11,078 nucleotides of DNA from Propionibacteriaceae bacterium (lineage in GTDB: Bacteria; Actinomycetota; Actinomycetes; Propionibacteriales; Propionibacteriaceae), in the NCBI GenBank assembly GCA_030544185.1, contig JAUNRO010000083.1, positions 1 through 11,078 of the forward strand. The letters are read 5' to 3'. The notes under the pieces are model-generated. The model searched no databases, was not told where the DNA came from, and worked only from the letters and a program-made list of their open reading frames with translations. Positions 1-7,473 of this stretch are shown here, piece by piece. The position numbers were made by a program, and so were the translations under genes. How positions within the stretch are numbered: the stretch's first letter is position 1; every line of letters starts with the position of its first letter.

Positions 1-315
1 GACCTTCATTATGTGCGGGGAGAGCCCATAGGGTTCTTTCAGCTTGTCATAAGGTCTGGTTACCGGTGCTCGATGTGGGTGGCAAGGCGACACGAGTTTT
101 CGGACACTGCTGCCCTGCGGAAACGACTGGTTCTGTGAGTGTCGCGAAATCGATCGCTAGCTAGCGGACGCGCTCGGACGGGGGTTTGACTACCTTGAGC
201 CACCGTCGTGAGGTGGGGTCGTCACGTCCCACGCTGACTTGCGGATACGAGATGAAGGTCGCTTCGTCGATGTAGGGCGGGACCGTGGCTCTTTCTGGTG
301 ACGTCCTGCCGTGTG
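1..315. other. No supportable gene; flank of the operon
   Basis: I see no convincing gene here. The plus frame beginning at base 1 stays open to a TGA at 136-138 and could be the last 45 codons of a gene cut by the window edge. Its third-position composition is weaker than that of the neighbouring genes and I recognise no family. The stretch is less GC-rich than the operon beside it. It contains a perfect 12-base palindrome, CGCTAGCTAGCG, at 155-166. No obvious stem-loop followed by T residues lies downstream of the operon end at 316, so the operon terminator is not identified. A degraded insertion-sequence end is possible, but nothing in the bases proves it. Confidence 0.4.
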
Positions 316-797
316 TCAGTTGAAGCCTCCGGACGGTGTCGTGGCCTGCTCTCTTTGCCACATGACGATGGTCAGTTCGGCGTAGAGGACGGTGTGGTCG
401 TCCTGATCGGTCAGCCGCATCTCCATCTTCACTCGCCCGCGTGTTCCGTCGAGAGTGACCTCGGCAATCCGGACGGTTCCGGTGAGAACGTTCCCGGGTC
501 GGACGGGCACCGGGAACCGGACCCGGTCGAATCCGAGCCCGGCGATCACTGCCCATTGGTTGAGCACTGTTTGTGTGAGCAGCCGTTGAGCGATGGCGAT
601 GGTGTGTACCCCGCTGGCGATGAGTCCGCGGAAGTGTCCCTGATCGGCCGCTTCCTCATCGATGTGAAACCACTGTGCGTCCCAGCGTGTGGCGAAATCC
701 ACCAGTTCGGCCTTGGAGACGGTGTGATCGCCCAGTTCGAGGATCTGGCCCGGGGTGAAGTCTTCGGCGTAGACGGACGGACTTGGGGGAGTGGCGT

Positions 798-801
<4 letters not shown>
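316..801 (-). CDS. MaoC-like (R-specific) acyl-CoA hydratase/dehydratase
   Basis: This 161-residue protein has the hot-dog fold signature of MaoC/PhaJ enoyl-CoA hydratases, which add water to trans-2-enoyl-CoA to give (R)-3-hydroxyacyl-CoA. By eye, Asp41 and His46 have the D-x4-H spacing of the catalytic pair in PhaJ-type enzymes. They sit in the segment WDAQWFHIDEEAA, followed by the conserved RGLIASGVHT loop at 59-67. The length fits a single-domain family member. I chose the GTG at 801-799 because it overlaps the stop of the upstream acyl-CoA dehydrogenase as GTGA, implying translational coupling. The longer open frame upstream only runs inside that gene. It is the last gene of the six-gene operon. 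Some family members act as dehydratases in other pathways, and substrate chain length cannot be read from the sequence. Family assignment is firm; the beta-oxidation role is inferred from context. Confidence 0.88.
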
Positions 802-1961
<1,160 letters not shown>

Positions 1962-1984
1962 GATCTTGTCCTTGTCGGGCCGGG

Positions 1985-2782
1985 TCAGCGGCCGGTGAAG
2001 TTCGGCGAACGCTTGGCCACGAAGGCGGCCTGGCCCTCGTGGCTGTCGTCTGAGGCGAGTGAATAGACGAAGTTGCGCTTTTCGTGCTCGAGCCCTGCGG
2101 CTATCGACCCGGTCTGCGCGGCCAGGGCGGCGTCTTTGGCCAGGGCCACGGCCAGCGGGGAATTAGCCGAGATCCGCTGCGCCAGGGCGATCGCCTGTTC
2201 GACGACCTCGTCGTCGTCGACCACCTTTCCCACCAGGCCGAGGGTGGCGGCCTCGGTCCCGGTGACCAGGTCGCCGCTGAGCAGCAGTGCCATGGCGCGA
2301 GGTTTGCCGAGCGCCCGGATGAGTCGTTGGGTGCCGCCGCCGCCGGGGATGACGCCGAGCTTGACCTCGGGTAATCCAAGGCGGGCACCCTGGCCGACGA
2401 TGCTGGTGTCGCAGGCCAGGACGAGTTCGAGCCCGCCCCCCAGGGCCAGGCCCTCGACGGCTGCGATCACCGGTTTGGGGAAGTTCTCCAGGTCGGCCCA
2501 TAGAGTCCCCCCGGAGGCCCGCCGCTGCCCGATCAACGGATCGGCCCGCAGGGCGTCGAACGCGGTGATGTCTGCTCCAGCGCAGAACACGCCGCTCGCG
2601 CCGGCCAAAACTATGGCGCGCACGGAGTCATCGGTCCGCAGCTCGGCTAGGTGCCCGTTCAAGGCTGCGAACACCGCGGCGTTCAGTGCATTCCGGGCCT
2701 CGGGTCGGTTGATGCGCAGGATCGCGACGGCTCCGCGTCGTTCGCTGCGCACCACATCATCGTGTCCGCTCCGGTTGTTCAT
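1985..2782 (-). CDS. Enoyl-CoA hydratase/isomerase (crotonase family)
   Basis: This 265-residue crotonase-superfamily protein probably hydrates trans-2-enoyl-CoA to (S)-3-hydroxyacyl-CoA. The oxyanion-hole segment FCAGADI is at 66-72 and the second oxyanion Gly lies in LGGGLEL at 114-120. Both catalytic glutamates of classical hydratases are present, as Glu119 (GGGLEL) and Glu139 (LPEVKLG). The IPGGGGTQRL signature follows at 145-154. This argues for hydratase activity rather than a one-Glu isomerase. The start is the ATG at 2782-2780, which overlaps the acyl-CoA synthetase stop as ATGA, with GGAG about 8 bases upstream. The frame remains open further upstream inside the synthetase, but that is a shadow. 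It is the fourth gene of the operon. It provides a second hydratase beside the MaoC protein, of expected opposite stereochemistry. Confidence 0.92.
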   Translation of the reverse strand: MNNRSGHDDVVRSERRGAVAILRINRPEARNALNAAVFAALNGHLAELRTDDSVRAIVLAGASGVFCAGADITAFDALRADPLIGQRRASGGTLWADLENFPKPVIAAVEGLALGGGLELVLACDTSIVGQGARLGLPEVKLGVIPGGGGTQRLIRALGKPRAMALLLSGDLVTGTEAATLGLVGKVVDDDEVVEQAIALAQRISANSPLAVALAKDAALAAQTGSIAAGLEHEKRNFVYSLASDDSHEGQAAFVAKRSPNFTGR

Positions 2783-4452
2783 TCCTCGGCTCCCCGGTAG
2801 AGATCGGCGTGGTCGGTGCGTAGCGTCTTTTTGTCCAACTTGCCGACGCTGGTGCGCGGCAGCGCGTCGGCGAAGATGACGATGTCGGGCAGTTGCCACT
2901 TGGCGAACTTGTCTTCCAACACGGCGTGGATGTCGTCGACGTCAAGATCGGCACCGTCTTCTTGGACGACGATCGCAACCGGGCGCTCTTGCCACTTGGG
3001 ATGCTCGATCCCCACCACGGCGGCTTCGCGGACCTGTGGGTGGGCGACGATCGCGTTTTCCATGTCGATCGAGGAGATCCATTCGCCGCCGCTTTTGACC
3101 ACGTCCTTGATGCGGTCGGTCAGCTTGAGGTAGCCGTCGGGGCGGATCGTGCCGGCATCGCCGCTGCGCCACCACCCATCGGCGAACGCGCCGCCTTTGT
3201 CTTCCATCTTGTGGTAGCGCTCGATGATCCACGGGCCGCGCATGAGCACCTCGCCCTGGGAGACACCGTCGTGGGGTAGTTCGGTTCCGTCCGGTCCGAC
3301 GACCTTGATGTCGATCCCGTTGACCAGCAGACCCTGGGCCCGCTTGAGATCCCACTTCTCCTTCTCACTGAGCACGTCCCGCAGCGTGTGCTTCAGGCCT
3401 GCGTTGACGGTGACCAGCGGAGTGGTCTCCGTGGCGCCGTAGGCGTGGATGATGTCGGCGCCGGTGAGGTCATGGAAGCCGCGCATGAGCGTCAACGACG
3501 GTTCGGTCGCCCCGGACAGCAGACGGGCGCGGCTGAAGTCCGGGCGCGTCTTGAGTGTGCGGATGTAGTCGAGCATCGGCTCGAAGATCGCGGGGGCACC
3601 GTTGGCTACGGTGACGGACTCGGAGATCATCGCGTCAACCAGCACAGAGGTGTCCTCGGCCGTATACCGTCCGGGCAGCACGACCTTGGCGGCCGAGTAG
3701 ATGGCCGACTGCGGCAGTCCCCAGCCCTGGCCGTGGAACATCGGGGTGATGACCATGACGGTGTCGTCGTCGCCCATCTTCAACTGCGCTGCCTCGGCAA
3801 GAGTGTGGAGGTAGATCCCGCGATGGGAGTAGTACACGCCCTTGGGGCGGCCGGTGGTGCCGGTGGTGTAGCACGCGCTGTACGCCGAGGTTTCGTCGAT
3901 CATCGGCCAGTCGAAGGTCGATTCCGCGGCCGTCAGCGCGTCTTCCCAGTGGACGACCCCGGGCAGGGTGGTGGAGATCTCCGAGAGTGGCTTGTCCGTC
4001 ATGACCACCCAGGTCTTCACCCCGACGCCCTGCTCGACCAGCGCCTCGGCCACGGGCAGCAGGGACTCGTCGACCAGCACGATCGAGGCTTCGGCGTGGT
4101 CGGTGACATAGGCCAGGTCCACCGGGGCGAGCCGCAGGTTCATCTGCAGCATCACCGATGCGATACCGGGAATCGCCCAGTACAGCTCCATATGGCGTTT
4201 GGAGTTCCAATCCAGGATTCCCACCACCGTTCCGGGGCCGGCCCCCAGCCCGGTGAGCGCGTGGGCTGACTTCCCGACCCGCTCGAACATGTCTGCGTAG
4301 GTGTAGCGGTCCCAGCCCCCGTCGATGGTGCGGAATACGATCTCCTGCTCGGGGTAGGTCCGGGCGGAGTGCCGCAGCAGGGTGGTGGTGTTGAGCTGGT
4401 AACTGTCACCGTGTGTCGACGGCAGACCGGTGACGATGGGGTGGGACGTCAT
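2779..4452 (-). CDS. Acyl-CoA synthetase (FadD/AlkK-like AMP-forming ligase)
   Basis: This 557-residue member of the ANL adenylate-forming superfamily activates a carboxylic acid with ATP and CoA through an acyl-AMP. The P-loop-like A3 motif YTTGTTGRPKG is at 195-205, the A5 motif YGATETTP at 338-345 and the A7 motif WWRSGD at 427-432. The hinge/A8 segment DRIKDVVKSGGEWIS is at 446-460. The A10 motif PRTSVGKLDKK at 532-542 carries the expected catalytic Lys538. Its length and motifs resemble medium- and long-chain acyl-CoA synthetases such as AlkK, so a fatty or branched acid substrate is likely. The start ATG has AGGAG 7 bases upstream. A 52-base gap separates it from the thiolase gene before it, and its stop overlaps the hydratase start. 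It presumably feeds the operon's own pathway. The exact substrate cannot be read. Confidence 0.93.
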   Translation of the reverse strand: MTSHPIVTGLPSTHGDSYQLNTTTLLRHSARTYPEQEIVFRTIDGGWDRYTYADMFERVGKSAHALTGLGAGPGTVVGILDWNSKRHMELYWAIPGIASVMLQMNLRLAPVDLAYVTDHAEASIVLVDESLLPVAEALVEQGVGVKTWVVMTDKPLSEISTTLPGVVHWEDALTAAESTFDWPMIDETSAYSACYTTGTTGRPKGVYYSHRGIYLHTLAEAAQLKMGDDDTVMVITPMFHGQGWGLPQSAIYSAAKVVLPGRYTAEDTSVLVDAMISESVTVANGAPAIFEPMLDYIRTLKTRPDFSRARLLSGATEPSLTLMRGFHDLTGADIIHAYGATETTPLVTVNAGLKHTLRDVLSEKEKWDLKRAQGLLVNGIDIKVVGPDGTELPHDGVSQGEVLMRGPWIIERYHKMEDKGGAFADGWWRSGDAGTIRPDGYLKLTDRIKDVVKSGGEWISSIDMENAIVAHPQVREAAVVGIEHPKWQERPVAIVVQEDGADLDVDDIHAVLEDKFAKWQLPDIVIFADALPRTSVGKLDKKTLRTDHADLYRGAEE

Positions 4453-4504
4453 GTTGGTGCTCCTGAAGTGGGGTTGGGACGGTGGCTGGGACGGAGGGGG
4501 CTCG

Positions 4505-5710
4505 TCAGAGGCGTTCGATGATGGTGGTGTTAGCGGTGCCGTGGGCTTCGCAGATGGTCTGTAGCCCGTATCGGCTGCCGGTGCGTTCGAGCTCGGTCAG
4601 CAGGTCCGTCATCATGCGGGCGCCGGTGGATCCGAGGGGATGGCCCACGGCCACCGAGCCGCCGTTGACGTTGAGTTTGTCGTCGGGGACGCCGAACTCT
4701 TTTTGGAACATCAGCGGTACTCCCGCGAACGCTTCGTTGACCTCGAACAGGTCGATATCGTCCACCGTGAGCCCCGACCGGACCAGGGCCTTGCGGGTGG
4801 ACTCGAGGATCGCGGTGAACTGGATGATCGGATCGGCCGCGGCGACCGCGTGGACCACGAAGCGGGCGCGGGGGGTGAGCCCGTGGGCCTCGGCGAACTC
4901 ACGGTCGGCGATGAGTAGTGCGGCGGCACCGTCGCTGAGCTGGGAGGAGTTGGCTGCGGTGGTCTTGCCGTCCTCGGCGAACACCGCCCGCAGGGACGCC
5001 ATCTTCTCCGGGTCGAGCTCGGCCCGGATCCCCTCATCCGCGGTCACGGGCTCGCTGGAGTCATCGAGCGGGTCGCGGCGCAACGGAACCAGCTGGGTCT
5101 CGAAGCGGCCGTCGCGGGTGGCAGCCAGCGCCCGCTCATGGCTCCGGCGGCTGAACGCGTCGAGTTCCTCCCGGCTGAGGTCGAAGCGGGTGTTCATCAG
5201 CTCACTGGACGGGCCCTGCACCAGCAGTCCGCCGTCGTAGCGGGCCAGCTCCCGGGGGGAGTACTGCGGGCCGAGCGGGGCGCCGGGTTGTAGTGAGGAT
5301 GGCAGCGCCACCTGTGACATCGACTCCACGCCGCATGCGATGGCGAGGTCGTAGGACCCCGCCTCCACACCGTGGGCGGCAAATGCGACAGCTTGCTGCC
5401 CCGAGCCGCACTGTCGGTCCACGGTCACGGCCGGCACCGAATCGGGCAGGCCGGAGGAGAGTACAGCATGGCGGGCGATGTTGGAGCTCTGCTGGTCGTG
5501 CGTCATCACACAGCCAGCGATCACGTCGTCGATTTTCTCCGGCGCCACATCACTGCGGCGAACCAGTTCACTGAGGGTGGCCCCCAGCAGATCGGCGGGA
5601 TGCCAGGCGGCCAGCGCCCCGCCGCGCTTGCCGACCGGGGTCCGGACGGCATCGACGATCACCGCCTCGCGGGTGGCTCGGGAACTACGGGGCTGGGGGG
5701 AGTCGGTCAT
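4505..5710 (-). CDS. Thiolase (acetyl-CoA acyltransferase, FadA-like)
   Basis: This 401-residue thiolase cleaves 3-ketoacyl-CoA with CoA to release acetyl-CoA or, from a branched substrate, propionyl-CoA. The nucleophile is Cys101 in DRQCGSGQQA. The NEAF motif is at 325-328 and the GHP motif at 356-358 contains His357. The acid/base Cys387 lies in the C-terminal block QTICEAHGTAN. The canonical last motif is C-x-G followed by glycines; here it reads C-E-A-H-G, so the Gly two residues after Cys is Ala and a His follows. The length is normal for a degradative thiolase. I chose the ATG at 5710-5708, with GAAGGA about 7 bases upstream. The much longer frame that stays open to 6283 runs inside the next gene and is not coding. 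It begins 23 bases after the racemase stop. Biosynthetic acetoacetyl-CoA thiolase activity is less likely in this setting. Confidence 0.92.
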   Translation of the reverse strand: MTDSPQPRSSRATREAVIVDAVRTPVGKRGGALAAWHPADLLGATLSELVRRSDVAPEKIDDVIAGCVMTHDQQSSNIARHAVLSSGLPDSVPAVTVDRQCGSGQQAVAFAAHGVEAGSYDLAIACGVESMSQVALPSSLQPGAPLGPQYSPRELARYDGGLLVQGPSSELMNTRFDLSREELDAFSRRSHERALAATRDGRFETQLVPLRRDPLDDSSEPVTADEGIRAELDPEKMASLRAVFAEDGKTTAANSSQLSDGAAALLIADREFAEAHGLTPRARFVVHAVAAADPIIQFTAILESTRKALVRSGLTVDDIDLFEVNEAFAGVPLMFQKEFGVPDDKLNVNGGSVAVGHPLGSTGARMMTDLLTELERTGSRYGLQTICEAHGTANTTIIERL

Positions 5711-5733
5711 GACTGGGTCCTTCCTCAAGGTGG

Positions 5734-6621
5734 TCAGGCGGTAGTCGCCGTGAGCGCGTGAGTGGTCTGCGCTGTGGCCGGGTGGGCATCGCGAACGGCG
5801 CTGAGCGGGATGTCGTGGCGCGCGGCCAGATCCTCCCAGTGGGCCGTGGTGCGCGCGGCGAAGGCGCGGGTGTAGGCGGCGGATGTGCCGTCGCAATCGA
5901 GTACCTCTCTGGTGCGGGCCTCGAAGTGCGGCTCGAGTGCCCCCAGGGCGATATGGCCGTCGGCGGTGGCATAGATGTTGTAGGAGGGCAGAGCCCCGCC
6001 CAGTGGTGCTCCATTGCCAAACAGGCCGTGCCGGAGGGCAGCCGCGGAGTCGTACGCGGCCGCGTCGAGAGTGATGCGTTGATGTCCACCGGAGTCGTGC
6101 TGTCCCCGCGCCAGCAGCAGTGCCAGGGCGGCCGAGATGGCCCGCTCCCCACCGACGGTGTCGGCGACCGGGACCAGCGGCAGGTGCGGCGGCCGGATGG
6201 TGCCGTATCTCGCCTGATAGGTCAGGTCGTGGCCCGCGACCTCCTCGTCGGCGCCGTCGTAGCCCACGATCTCCACATGGCACAACCGCGGGTAGCGGTC
6301 GCTGAGATCGCCGAGGCCGAGTCGGCAGAACGCTGACGGGCGCATGGCGGTCACCAACACGTCCGCCGTATCGAGCAGCCTGGTCAGCTCCTCCAGGCCG
6401 CTACGACTCTTGAGGTCGGCCCGACGAACCTCCACCCCCTGTGTCAGTTCTGCGTACCAGGAGGGCGCGGCCACGGCCAAGGCGTCACCCACCGGCGGCT
6501 CCACTTTGATCACCGCTGCGCCGAGGTCACGAAGGCCTGCCACGGCCAGCGGACCGGGCAGGTTGGTAGCCAAAGAGACGACCTGTATGCCGGCCAGGGG
6601 TCGGAGCGATCGAAGACTCAT
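5734..6621 (-). CDS. CoA-transferase family III / alpha-methylacyl-CoA racemase-like, short
   Basis: This 295-residue CaiB/BaiF-family protein is the first gene of the operon. The N-terminal segment LAGIQVVSLATNLPGP and the block LGAAVIKVEPP are typical of the family. By eye, His131 (GHDLTY), Asp154 (VADTVGGE) and Glu230 (GALEPHF) match the residues used by alpha-methylacyl-CoA racemases (MCR/AMACR). The His argues for racemase over CoA transferase. Racemases normally run to about 360 residues; here the C-terminal tail after about residue 280 is missing, and only 23 bases lie before the next gene. A racemase would invert the 2-methyl centre so that an acyl-CoA dehydrogenase can accept a branched acyl-CoA. 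No Shine-Dalgarno sequence sits before the ATG, but a TATAGT hexamer 7 bases upstream suggests a leaderless transcript. Transfer of CoA between acids remains an alternative. Confidence 0.82.
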   Translation of the reverse strand: MSLRSLRPLAGIQVVSLATNLPGPLAVAGLRDLGAAVIKVEPPVGDALAVAAPSWYAELTQGVEVRRADLKSRSGLEELTRLLDTADVLVTAMRPSAFCRLGLGDLSDRYPRLCHVEIVGYDGADEEVAGHDLTYQARYGTIRPPHLPLVPVADTVGGERAISAALALLLARGQHDSGGHQRITLDAAAYDSAAALRHGLFGNGAPLGGALPSYNIYATADGHIALGALEPHFEARTREVLDCDGTSAAYTRAFAARTTAHWEDLAARHDIPLSAVRDAHPATAQTTHALTATTA

Positions 6622-6628
6622 TCCAGCG

Positions 6629-6666
6629 ACTATACAAGTAGTCAGTAAACTTAGCCACTGTATAGC
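6629..6666. promoter_or_regulatory. Divergent promoter/operator between the operon and tetR
   Basis: A perfect inverted repeat, CTATACA at 6630-6636 and TGTATAG at 6659-6665, has a 22-base spacer and arm centres 29 bases apart. The left arm forms a TATAGT hexamer on the minus strand (6634-6629) that ends 7 bases before the racemase ATG. The right arm forms TATAGC on the plus strand (6661-6666), about 53 bases before the tetR start. Both could serve as -10 elements of back-to-back promoters. No good -35 hexamer is visible on either side. The spacer contains AGTCAGTAAACT, a possible AGT-N6-ACT half-site pair. TetR-family proteins usually bind palindromes between themselves and a divergent target, so I infer that this is the operator of the neighbouring regulator. 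Confidence 0.55.
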
Positions 6667-6719
6667 TTTAGCGATTGGCGCGTCCCCGTAGACTCGTTTG
6701 TCGACCGAAGGGAGACCGC

Positions 6720-7358
6720 GTGGACCGCCCCGCCCAGCACTCCGGCGACCAAGATCTCACCGCCAAAGCGCGAATCCGCAACGCCGCTCTCGAGCTTTAC
6801 GCGGCCAACGGCGAGGACCGCACACCGATGCGGGCGGTCGCGGCCGCCGCCGGGGTGACTGTCGGGCTGGTGGTCCATCACTACGGGTCCAAAGACGGCC
6901 TCCGCGAGGCCGTGGAGCAGATCGTCGTGGAGCGTTTTGCGTCGGCCCTTGCTTCGGCGCCGACCGACGGGGCCGGCGAAGAAATCGCTCGCGTCCGGAA
7001 TGAATCCGTCGCGGAAATGCTGTTCAGAAACCCGGAGGTGGTCAACTACCTCCGCCGGGCGCTACTCGAACCCGGCGGCCAGCGGGGGCAACTGCTGGAG
7101 CGGCTCACCGAACTCACCCACCGGGAGGTCGTTGCGATGCGCGAGACCGGCGCGGCCTCGCGAGGTCGCGCCGACTCCGTCCAGGTGGTCGACGTGATCA
7201 TCAACCAGATGGGCCGACTGTTCCTGCAGCCGCTGGTGGATGCCGTCTGGACCCACCTCGGGACCTTCACCCACACCGAGGGGCACAGCAAGCCCGAACT
7301 CGGCGTGAGCGTGTCCGGGGGAGGAGCTGTCGATCGTTCCCACGGGTCAGCCACCTGA
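6720..7358 (+). CDS. TetR-family transcriptional regulator
   Basis: This 212-residue protein has a TetR N-terminal DNA-binding domain. The first helix is LTAKARIRNAALELYAANG at 13-31. The helix-turn-helix covers about residues 36-56 (PMRAVAAAAGVTVGLVVHHYG), followed by the typical SKDGLREAV. Residues from about 60 onward form the helical ligand-binding and dimer domain, with no recognisable ligand signature. I chose the GTG at 6720-6722 because AAGGGAG lies 5 bases upstream. A TTG at 6675 in the same frame would add 15 residues and overlap the likely promoter. It is divergent from the six-gene catabolic operon and lies upstream of a second acyl-CoA synthetase. I infer that it represses both and responds to an acyl-CoA or a related intermediate. 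The last 25 residues are Gly/Ser-rich and probably disordered. Confidence 0.92.
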   Translation: MDRPAQHSGDQDLTAKARIRNAALELYAANGEDRTPMRAVAAAAGVTVGLVVHHYGSKDGLREAVEQIVVERFASALASAPTDGAGEEIARVRNESVAEMLFRNPEVVNYLRRALLEPGGQRGQLLERLTELTHREVVAMRETGAASRGRADSVQVVDVIINQMGRLFLQPLVDAVWTHLGTFTHTEGHSKPELGVSVSGGGAVDRSHGSAT

Positions 7359-7362
7359 CCCG
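7343..7362 (+). terminator. Stem-loop at the end of tetR
   Basis: CGGGTCAG at 7343-7350 pairs perfectly with CTGACCCG at 7355-7362 around a 4-base loop, CCAC, giving an 8-base-pair GC-rich stem. The tetR stop codon (7356-7358) lies inside the right arm. The downstream sequence AGTTTCACTTTCAC is only moderately T-rich, so this may be an actinobacterial-style terminator with a weak U-tract, or an attenuating hairpin between tetR and the downstream ligase gene. Confidence 0.6.
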
Positions 7363-7473
7363 AGTTTCACTTTCACTGAACATCTGTACAAGCATCACGC
7401 TGGCGGTTACTGTTCCTGCTGTGTCCGGGGTCACATATCCGATCCCGGAGTCATCGACACCTCAGGAGTCACC
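7363..7473 (+). promoter_or_regulatory. Leader/promoter region of the second acyl-CoA synthetase
   Basis: This gap between the tetR hairpin and the next ATG is long enough to hold a separate promoter. It contains CTGTACAAGCA at 7384-7394, matching CTATACAAGTA at 6630-6640 in the divergent operator at 9 of 11 positions with only purine or pyrimidine swaps. That makes it a candidate second binding site for the TetR protein. A small palindrome, TTCACTGAA, lies at 7373-7381. A good ribosome site, CAGGAG, precedes the ATG by about 6 bases. I cannot pick the -10 and -35 elements with confidence. Confidence 0.45.

Noticed and set aside
1..160. Possible insertion-sequence end or transposase remnant
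   Set aside because: The lower GC and several short open frames made me look, but no terminal inverted repeat partner, target duplication or transposase motif is visible.
161..556. Minus-strand open frame of 131 codons extending past the MaoC gene end
   Set aside because: Most of it lies inside the MaoC gene in another frame. The tail beyond 316 has no ribosome site and no family I recognise.
5711..6283. Upstream extension of the thiolase frame to 592 codons
   Set aside because: It runs antisense-frame through the racemase gene on the same strand, is Arg/Pro-rich shadow sequence, and the ATG at 5710 has a good ribosome site and a normal thiolase N-terminus.
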